A stretch of DNA of 12,662 nt from Oscillospiraceae bacterium (lineage in GTDB: Bacteria; Bacillota; Clostridia; Oscillospirales; Oscillospiraceae). The translations under genes were made by a program, and so were the position numbers. The notes beneath the pieces are model-generated. The model was not told the origin of the DNA. It saw only the letters and a program-made list of their open reading frames with translations, and did no database searches. The stretch is from contig JAEEUX010000048.1 in NCBI GenBank assembly GCA_016290695.1, positions 1-12,662 on the forward strand, in the 5' to 3' direction. Shown here piece by piece: positions 5,992-12,662 of this stretch (its first letter is position 1; every line of letters starts with the position of its first letter).

Positions 5992-8900
5992 GTGAAAACG
6001 GCTTTTGACAAAAATACAAACACTCTCGCGGAGGAAATGGTCGCCCTGCTTTACTCTTCAACGGGAACGGCGGAGGCGATCAACGCCGCGCTGTCTCTCC
6101 TTGGGGAAAGGCTGGGCGCGAGCCGCGCATACATAGGCGAAAACTCGCCCGATTTTACCTGGAGCCGCAGGACCTTTGAATGGTGCGCCGAGGGAGTAAA
6201 CGCACAGAAGAGCATGCTGCGCCATTTTAACTACGTCCGAAACGAAAAAGGCGAAAACATCTATCTGAAAAGCTTCAACGACAAGGGCTTTTTCATCTGC
6301 ACAGACCCCTCCGCCCTCCCCGGCGAGGCTGGGCGCATAATCGTAGAAAGCGGCGTGAACGCCTTTTTCCAGTACGTTTTGTACGAGGGCAGCATTTTCC
6401 GCGGCTTTATAGGCTTTGATTTCGGCAGGAGCGAGGCTTTTCCTGCCGAGGCGGATATCTATGCCCTCGCGTGGGTCCTCAAGCTCGTGGGGATGTACCT
6501 CATCAAGTCCAGGAAGGGCGAAGAGGCGGAGTTTTCCGTCGATTTCGTCGCCGCGCTCGATACGAGTCCCACGCTCACCGCTCTCATAGACCCTTTCAGC
6601 TACGAGGTGGTATACTCCAACCATATCATGCGCGCCTTCACTCGCGAGGACTGCAATGGCATGCCCTGCTATCTCGCCTTTCGCGGGCAAAACAGCGGCT
6701 GCGAGCTCTGCCCCATAAATAAGCTTATTTACGAAAACAACAACGAATCCGTCGAGCTGACGGTAGGCGACAAATGGCTTCTCGCGCAGGCTTCGCGCAT
6801 ACGCTGGAGCGGCAGGGACCTCGTCATGATAACTGCGGCGGACATCACCGTTCAGAAGAACGCGGAGCTTGAGCTTCGCGAGCGCAACGCCGAAAACGCC
6901 ATCGTTATTGAGCAGAGCGGAAAATCGCTCATGCGCTATGACATCAAGCGCGACGAGCTTTTAAACTACGGCAACGTCGTGGAGCTTTATCATATCGACC
7001 GCGTGATACCCAACCTTCGCAAGGCGATCCTGAATTTCCCCTCCTTCAAGGTCCTTTCGCCGCAGCCGCTGCTTGATTTCGTAGAACTCATGCGCAGCGG
7101 CGCAGAGACTGGCAGCGCGAACATAGAGCTCATCATAAACGGCGAGCACCGCTGGTTCCATGCCGATTTTACGACGATTTTCGACGCCGAGGGCAAGCCC
7201 TCGCACAGCATGATTTCCTCCGAGGATATCAGCGACCGCATTCAGAAGGAACTCGCGCTCGAAAAGATGCAGAACGACCTTACTATGCGCCGCAACAGCA
7301 GCACGCTCTACGTCGAGGCGAACCTCACAAACGACCGCGTCGAGCTTATTGAAGGCACCGGCAAGGAGTTTGTAAACGGCAGCGCGGAAACCTCCACTAT
7401 AGACGAACTTACCGACAGCCTTCTTTTCCTCATCTACGTCGAGGACAGGGAGGGCTACAGGGAATTTTTCAACAGCCAGAGACTCAACGCCCTCTATTCC
7501 GTAGACGTTTTTGAGGACGCCATAGATTTCCGCGTTATCACGGGCGATATCATCCGCTGGATGCGCGCCTCGATACAGATGGTGCGTTCTCCGTATTCCG
7601 AGGATATCAAGCTCTTCGTTGTCGTTACGAACACGGACAAGGAGCACCGCGAGAAGGAGCGCCTTGAAAACCTCGCCTATCACGATTCGCTCACCGGAGT
7701 TCTGAACAGAGAAGCCACGGAGGATCGCATCCGCTCGCGCATAAAGTTTTATGAGCCCGGCAAAAGCAGCGCCATGTTCATCATCGACCTTGACGATTTC
7801 AAAAACGTAAACGACACCAAGGGCCACGTCGCCGGAGACATGGCGCTCACCGAGGTCGCCGCGATTCTGATGGACGTTTTCGACAAGGCGAAAAACAGCA
7901 TCGTCGGCAGAATAGGCGGAGACGAGTTCATGGCCTTCGTTCCGAGCTGCACCGAGGACGAAGCGGAGGCGTTTGCGCAGCGCATTGTCAGCGAGGTGCA
8001 GATCTCCATCGGCAACTATATCGTCACGACGAGCGTCGGCGTAAACGTCGCGGCGAATGAAACGGCAGAGTTCGGCTCGATGTACCTTCTTGCCGACGAA
8101 GCGCTCTATCGCTCGAAAAACGCCGGAAAGAGCAAGTATTCCGTCTCCTTCGGGGAGGCTTCCTCCGCCGTTAAGGGCGGCGCCGAGGAAAAGGCGCCGG
8201 AGGATCCCACGTTTGCCTCGGTTCAGCTGAAAACTCTCATGGAGCAGATGGACGGCGGCATCGTCCTTGCAAACATCGGGGAAAGCATAAAAATAAGCTA
8301 CATAAGCCCGAGCTTTTTCCGCGCAATGCACATAGAGGCCGAGGCAAGCAACCCCTACGATGCGATAATAAATCACATCCACCCCGAAGACTGGGTAAGC
8401 ATAAAGAGCAAGCTCATGAATATGAAGCCCGGCGAAAACTGCGACGCGGTTTACCGCGTGGCTGACCGCATCAACATGTGGCACCATCTGCGCGTTTCCT
8501 GCATCGGGCGAAACGAGGACGGCTCGCGCAGCATCCTCGCCATCGTCACGGACGTTACGGAGCTGAAGCGCACCGAGCAGAAGCTTCGCTTTGCCGAGGA
8601 AAAGTACAGGATCGCCGCGAAGCAGATGGGCGGGTTCATCTGGGAAGTCGACATCTACACGAACGAGCTTTTCGTTACGCCGGAGCTTACGGAGTTTTTC
8701 GGCGCGAACAAGACGAATATCCATAGAATCGGCGAGGGCAAAATCTCCAAGAAAATAGCCGCCACCGCGGAATCCGAGCTTGAGCTCAAGCGTATGCTGA
8801 ACGACATACAAACCGGCGTTGAGGGCAGGGTCTACACCATGCTCGTCCGCGCGGCGAAGGGCAAGGAGCTCTGGATAAAGGCGAATTTCAGCCTTCTGCG

Positions 8901-11900
8901 CGACGCTGAGGGCGCGGCTTACCGCGCAATCGGCGTTATAGAAAGCCTCACGAACCTCGATTCCGACATACGCACCTATCAGGAAGAGCTGCGTTTCATG
9001 GAGCTCGTCCACCCCTATATCAGCGGCGAGCTGCGCGTGGATTTCAGCACCGGCGCGATAGAAAAGTGCTCGCTGGACTTCACGGATTTCTGCGCGGACA
9101 CGCTGGGCGAGTTTTTGGAGCGCTGCGGCGAGCTCTTCGCGAGCCAGCATGAGGCGGCGCGGTTTAAAAAATTCATCGATCAGGAGCGCATCACCGCCGA
9201 ATACCGCCATGGTCGCGGCTGGATCTACGACAACTTCGTCTTTGCTCTTGCCGGCGGCAAGAAGCAGATTTTAAGCGTTATAATCCACCTTATCCGCCGC
9301 GCCAGCAGCGGAAGCGTCATGGGTTTCTTCTATATCCGCCGCGTAAACACGATGAACAGCACGAAGTTTTCGCAGGAGGAATGCGACAGCGCGACGATGC
9401 TCTGTTCGCGCGAAACGCTTCTCAGCGAAGCGCCCCTTTTCATAAACAGCCTCGGTCCCGGAGAGCACGCCATCTTTTCGATATTCGAGCTTGCCAACAT
9501 GGACAAAATCAAGACCATGCGCGGGCTCCAGACGGCGCAGCACATCATGTATACCGCGGGGCGCATCTGCCGCTTCGCTCTTGAGGGCGACGGCATAACC
9601 GCCGCTCTCGGAGAAAACCGCATCGCCGTTCTGAAAAGCAGCTCGGACACCACCGAGGGCGACTATGAAAACGAGGAGCTTGCAAGGCAGCTTCTTGAAA
9701 GGGTTCTCACGCAGACGCTCGTGGATATCCCCGTTGAAATAGGCGGCGCTTTCGCCTCCGCCATTCCGGGCGAGATGTCCTTTAGCGAGCTTGTCCGCTG
9801 CGCCCAGCTCGCCTGCGCCGCCATGCGCCAGATGCCAAAGCGCCGCATGGGGCGGTATATTTCCCTTGCGGAGGCAAGCCGCAGCTATTCGCTGGACTCC
9901 GCCGAAAATCAGCCGAACGACAAAAGCCGCATAGTCGTAATATCCGACAACCCCGAGTTCCTCGACATGGTCTGGTCGGCGCTGAACAGCTTCTATCTCA
10001 TAGACGTAAGCAATTTTGCCGACGCGAAGCGCCTCATCTACAAGAGCGAATACAAGCTTGCGATATGCGATTTTGCCGATTATGAGGGCGACCTCGAGGC
10101 GTGCATGGAGGATATGAAGGACGAGGCCAACGGCATAGTTTTGCCGATAATCACCTTTATTAACCCCGGCGACACCGAGCGGGAGCTAAAGCTTCTCGAC
10201 CTCGCCGCGTGCAGCGTAATTTCGCTCCCCATAGACGGCGATCGCCTGAACGTGATTACCCGCAACGCTATCAAACGCGTGGATTATATTCGCCGTTCCG
10301 AAAACCAGCGTTTCTTTGAAATGCGCTTCCAGCAGCAGGAGAATCAGCTTTACGCCGCCGAGCACGATTCGCTCACGGGCCTTCTCAACCAGCAGTCCTT
10401 CTGCCGTTATGCGCGCGAACGCATCCTTGAAAATCCGGATAAAAACTATGTCATCATCCGCTGGGATATAGATAACTTCAAGATAGTAAACGATACGATG
10501 GGCGTCGAGGAGGGCGACAGTATCCTGCGCGGCATAGGCGACGCAATCCGCCGCAGAAACTATGAAAACTGCCTCTGCGCGCGCCTTTCGGCGGACCATT
10601 TCGCCTATCTCATGGAGGAAAAGGACGCTGACCCCGAGAAGCTGTTTGCGGATGTCGTCACATGGTTCTCCGCATATAGCGAAAAGTTCAAGATAACAAA
10701 CTGCATGGGCGTTTACCGCATTCAGGACCGCCAGCTCGACGTCGCCGTTATGTGCGACAGGGCGCTGCTGGCTCTGCGTTCGGTGAAGGGCAATTTCTCG
10801 ACCCACATCGGCTATTATGACGAGGCCATGCGCGACAGTCTCATCGCCGCCCAGAAGCTCGCCCGCGATATGCTTCCCGCCATAGAACGGCACGAATTCA
10901 AGGTTTTCTTCCAGCCGCAGTATAATTACGCCGACGGCAGCATTCTCGGCGCGGAGGCGCTCGTGCGCTGGGAGCATCCCACGCTCGGCTTCCTCTCTCC
11001 GGATAAGTTCATCCCGCTTTTCGAGGAAAACGGCATGATATTCCTGCTGGACGAATATGTTTGGGAGGAAAGCTGCCGCTATATGAGCGATTGGCTGAAG
11101 AATAAGGATAAGGTCGTTCCGATATCCGTGGCGGTAAACGTCTCGCGCGTCGACCTCTACGTCCCCAATATCGCCGAGCGCATAAAGAAGCTCGTGGAAA
11201 GCTACGGGCTCCCCACCTCTTATCTCCGCCTCGAAATAACCGAAAGCGCCTATATGCAGAACTCTCAGCGCCTCATAAGCGTCGTGCGCGAGCTGCATGA
11301 CCTCGGCTTTACCGTCGAAATGGACGATTTCGGCTCCGGCTATTCTTCGCTCAACATGCTCAAGGACGTTCCCGTGGATATCCTCAAGCTCGATATCCGC
11401 TTCCTCTCCGCGGGCGACGATAACCCGCGCGGCGGCAATATTCTCAGCTCCGTCATCCGCATGGCACACTGGCTGAAAATCCCGATAATTGCCGAGGGCG
11501 TCGAGAAGCGCGAACAGGCGGAATACCTGAAAAGCCTTAACTGTATCTACATGCAGGGCTATTTCTTCGCAAGGCCCATGTCCGCCGGCGAGTTTGAAAA
11601 CCTCATAGACCGCAGCAATATCAGCAGGGCCGACCAGTTCAGCGAGGCGAGCACCAGCGGCATGAAGGAATTCTGGGACCCCACCACCCAGTCTACGCTC
11701 ATTTTCAACAGCTTTATCGGCGCCGTGTGCATCATGGAGTATAACGGCGAAACACTTGAGCTCGTCCGCTCAAACGAAGCGTTTTACCGCGAGTTTAACT
11801 GGACCGGCAGAGAAGCCTCCGCGAGCGGCAGGAATTATCTCGAAATGCTTGATTTCGGGAACCGCACCATAGTAAAAACCATGGGAGAAACCCTGAAGAA

Positions 11901-12459
11901 CATAGGCGACGAAGCCGAGTGCGAGCTCTGCACACTCATGGAGGACGAGGAAGGTATTCGCCAGTGGCTGCGATGCAGGGCAAAGTTCCTCGCGCGCAAC
12001 GGCGACAGCGGGCTCTATTACGTCGCCATAGAGAACATCACGGAGCGCAAGTTAATGGAGGAAAAGGCGCGCGGCTACATCAAGGAGATAAGCAAGTATC
12101 AGCGCGCATCCGAAATGGGCAGCGCGTGGGAGGACCTCATTCTTACCGACCCGAATACGGTTATGTTCGTCTACTTCGCGGAAATCGACCGCCTGACTTA
12201 TAAGTATTCCACTGCCGACGGCAAAATAATATCCGGCGTTGAAAAGGATTTCTTTGCCTCGTCGAACGCCTGCCTGCCGGAAATGCGCGACTGGCAGCGC
12301 CGTTTCAATAACGACAGGTCGATTCCCGATGCGGGCTATGAGAAATTCCTCTTCGGCTTCAAGGGCGGAGCTGCTCGCGAATATACCGTGAAATATGCCG
12401 CCGTACGCGACACCGAGGGCAAGCTGAGAACCCTCGTCGGCGGCTTCCGGTTAGCGTAA
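5992..12459 (+). CDS. Giant multidomain c-di-GMP synthase/phosphodiesterase (GAF-PAS-GGDEF-REC-EAL-PAS), 2155 aa
   Basis: A soluble protein with no membrane segment that probably both makes c-di-GMP from GTP and cleaves it to pGpG. Approximate order: GAF 1-170; PAS 185-290 with Cys226, Cys237 and Cys240; PAS 297-415; PAS-like 425-552; GGDEF 560-722; PAS 745-860; PAS 866-985; PAS-like 1004-1115; degenerate GGDEF 1133-1295 (GENRI at 1207-1211); degenerate receiver 1312-1435; degenerate GGDEF 1453-1610 (SADHF at 1533-1537); EAL 1628-1872; PAS 1900-2030; PAS-like 2045-2155. The first GGDEF keeps D599, N607, D616 and GGDEF 642-646 and lacks an RxxD inhibitory site. The EAL keeps E1655, N1716, E1748, D1778-D1779, K1799, E1835 and Q1855. 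The receiver keeps D1360 but has Leu1412 where Lys is usual. The GTG start is preceded by AAGGGGTGG (5975-5983) at 8 nt. PAS borders are estimates from pattern recognition. Confidence 0.9.
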   Translation: MKTAFDKNTNTLAEEMVALLYSSTGTAEAINAALSLLGERLGASRAYIGENSPDFTWSRRTFEWCAEGVNAQKSMLRHFNYVRNEKGENIYLKSFNDKGFFICTDPSALPGEAGRIIVESGVNAFFQYVLYEGSIFRGFIGFDFGRSEAFPAEADIYALAWVLKLVGMYLIKSRKGEEAEFSVDFVAALDTSPTLTALIDPFSYEVVYSNHIMRAFTREDCNGMPCYLAFRGQNSGCELCPINKLIYENNNESVELTVGDKWLLAQASRIRWSGRDLVMITAADITVQKNAELELRERNAENAIVIEQSGKSLMRYDIKRDELLNYGNVVELYHIDRVIPNLRKAILNFPSFKVLSPQPLLDFVELMRSGAETGSANIELIINGEHRWFHADFTTIFDAEGKPSHSMISSEDISDRIQKELALEKMQNDLTMRRNSSTLYVEANLTNDRVELIEGTGKEFVNGSAETSTIDELTDSLLFLIYVEDREGYREFFNSQRLNALYSVDVFEDAIDFRVITGDIIRWMRASIQMVRSPYSEDIKLFVVVTNTDKEHREKERLENLAYHDSLTGVLNREATEDRIRSRIKFYEPGKSSAMFIIDLDDFKNVNDTKGHVAGDMALTEVAAILMDVFDKAKNSIVGRIGGDEFMAFVPSCTEDEAEAFAQRIVSEVQISIGNYIVTTSVGVNVAANETAEFGSMYLLADEALYRSKNAGKSKYSVSFGEASSAVKGGAEEKAPEDPTFASVQLKTLMEQMDGGIVLANIGESIKISYISPSFFRAMHIEAEASNPYDAIINHIHPEDWVSIKSKLMNMKPGENCDAVYRVADRINMWHHLRVSCIGRNEDGSRSILAIVTDVTELKRTEQKLRFAEEKYRIAAKQMGGFIWEVDIYTNELFVTPELTEFFGANKTNIHRIGEGKISKKIAATAESELELKRMLNDIQTGVEGRVYTMLVRAAKGKELWIKANFSLLRDAEGAAYRAIGVIESLTNLDSDIRTYQEELRFMELVHPYISGELRVDFSTGAIEKCSLDFTDFCADTLGEFLERCGELFASQHEAARFKKFIDQERITAEYRHGRGWIYDNFVFALAGGKKQILSVIIHLIRRASSGSVMGFFYIRRVNTMNSTKFSQEECDSATMLCSRETLLSEAPLFINSLGPGEHAIFSIFELANMDKIKTMRGLQTAQHIMYTAGRICRFALEGDGITAALGENRIAVLKSSSDTTEGDYENEELARQLLERVLTQTLVDIPVEIGGAFASAIPGEMSFSELVRCAQLACAAMRQMPKRRMGRYISLAEASRSYSLDSAENQPNDKSRIVVISDNPEFLDMVWSALNSFYLIDVSNFADAKRLIYKSEYKLAICDFADYEGDLEACMEDMKDEANGIVLPIITFINPGDTERELKLLDLAACSVISLPIDGDRLNVITRNAIKRVDYIRRSENQRFFEMRFQQQENQLYAAEHDSLTGLLNQQSFCRYARERILENPDKNYVIIRWDIDNFKIVNDTMGVEEGDSILRGIGDAIRRRNYENCLCARLSADHFAYLMEEKDADPEKLFADVVTWFSAYSEKFKITNCMGVYRIQDRQLDVAVMCDRALLALRSVKGNFSTHIGYYDEAMRDSLIAAQKLARDMLPAIERHEFKVFFQPQYNYADGSILGAEALVRWEHPTLGFLSPDKFIPLFEENGMIFLLDEYVWEESCRYMSDWLKNKDKVVPISVAVNVSRVDLYVPNIAERIKKLVESYGLPTSYLRLEITESAYMQNSQRLISVVRELHDLGFTVEMDDFGSGYSSLNMLKDVPVDILKLDIRFLSAGDDNPRGGNILSSVIRMAHWLKIPIIAEGVEKREQAEYLKSLNCIYMQGYFFARPMSAGEFENLIDRSNISRADQFSEASTSGMKEFWDPTTQSTLIFNSFIGAVCIMEYNGETLELVRSNEAFYREFNWTGREASASGRNYLEMLDFGNRTIVKTMGETLKNIGDEAECELCTLMEDEEGIRQWLRCRAKFLARNGDSGLYYVAIENITERKLMEEKARGYIKEISKYQRASEMGSAWEDLILTDPNTVMFVYFAEIDRLTYKYSTADGKIISGVEKDFFASSNACLPEMRDWQRRFNNDRSIPDAGYEKFLFGFKGGAAREYTVKYAAVRDTEGKLRTLVGGFRLA

Positions 12460-12495
12460 AGCACAGCGGAAAGTTGCGCCGAGGTGATTTTATCA

Positions 12496-12526
12496 GGGCT
12501 TGCAGCGTATGCTGCAAGCCCCTTTT
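12496..12526 (+). terminator. Rho-independent terminator of the giant c-di-GMP gene
   Basis: GGGCTTGCAGC (12496-12506), loop GTAT, GCTGCAAGCCC (12511-12521): a perfect 11-bp stem followed by CTTTT. It lies 36 bp after the stop codon, so the gene appears to be transcribed alone. Confidence 0.85.
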
Positions 12527-12570
12527 GCGCTTGGCGCTTTCGCTGCCCTTTCAGGCGGCGGCGCGCCCCG

Positions 12571-12647
12571 CGCCGCACCTTTTTTGCTCCCCTTGGATAA
12601 GGGGAGCTGGCGACGGCGCGCAGCGGCGGCGTCTGAGGGGTGGAGGG
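12571..12647. repeat. Further copy of the palindromic repeat family
   Basis: CGCCGCACCT plus a T-run leads into GCTCCCCTT-GGAT-AAGGGGAGC (12586-12607), the same hairpin as at 3867-3888, followed by TGGCGACGGCGCGCAGCGGC and a TCTGAGGGGTGGAGGG edge. The GC-rich middle is the reverse complement type of the 4063-4237 units. It shows that the family is dispersed and lies after terminators or operon ends in both places seen here. Confidence 0.8.
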
Positions 12648-12662
12648 TCACGCGAGGGCGGA

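Noticed and set aside
6961..9210. A 749-codon antisense open frame within the giant c-di-GMP gene
   Set aside because: Its translation is Ala/Arg/Val-rich with no recognisable motif, and it lies opposite well-conserved PAS and GGDEF coding sequence. Long antisense frames are expected in GC-rich DNA with strong third-position bias.
10186..11469. A 427-codon antisense open frame opposite the GGDEF2-EAL region
   Set aside because: It mirrors conserved EAL coding sequence and shows no domain features, so it is a shadow of codon bias.

Overview
The window looks like the chromosome of a GC-rich, spore-forming, gut-type Firmicute (class Clostridia; an Oscillospirales- or Christensenellales-like genome is my best guess). 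The evidence is a YlbJ-type sporulation membrane protein, a small four-cysteine protein of a type common in Clostridia, an SLH-anchored cell-wall hydrolase, a BTAD regulator and a very large c-di-GMP protein. Genes are GC-rich and intergenic DNA is clearly AT-rich. No rRNA, tRNA, CRISPR array, transposase or phage gene is visible.

Layout. Positions 2-973 hold the 3' part of ylbJ, cut by the window edge. A good promoter (981-1009) then serves a 69-aa Cys4 protein (1093-1302), which ends at a terminator-like hairpin (1326-1368). Next come two tightly packed genes: a secreted CHAP amidase/peptidase with an InlB-type repeat and three SLH modules (1394-3049), and a GNAT acetyltransferase (3053-3538) only 3 bp downstream. 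Positions 3539-4336 contain no credible gene. This stretch carries a dense cluster of short GC-rich palindromic repeats with two local tandem duplications, flanked by two identical 33-bp copies of one strong hairpin. The second copy has a T-run and works on paper as a terminator. Another copy of the repeat family lies at the right edge (12571-12647).

The right half is a divergent pair sharing an AT-rich spacer (5546-5991). Leftward is a transcriptional regulator with winged helix, BTAD and a degenerate GGDEF-like C-terminus (4337-5545). Rightward is a 2155-aa soluble protein (5992-12459) ending at a clear terminator. Its order is GAF, three PAS, GGDEF with intact catalytic residues, three PAS-like, a degenerate GGDEF, a degenerate receiver, a second degenerate GGDEF, an intact EAL, then two more PAS-like domains. 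It should both make and break c-di-GMP.

The divergent arrangement suggests, but does not prove, that the BTAD regulator controls the large enzyme or responds to its product. The most unusual items are the architecture of the large protein, its pairing with a regulator that itself ends in a GGDEF-like fold, and the modular palindromic repeat cluster bounded by a duplicated terminator hairpin.
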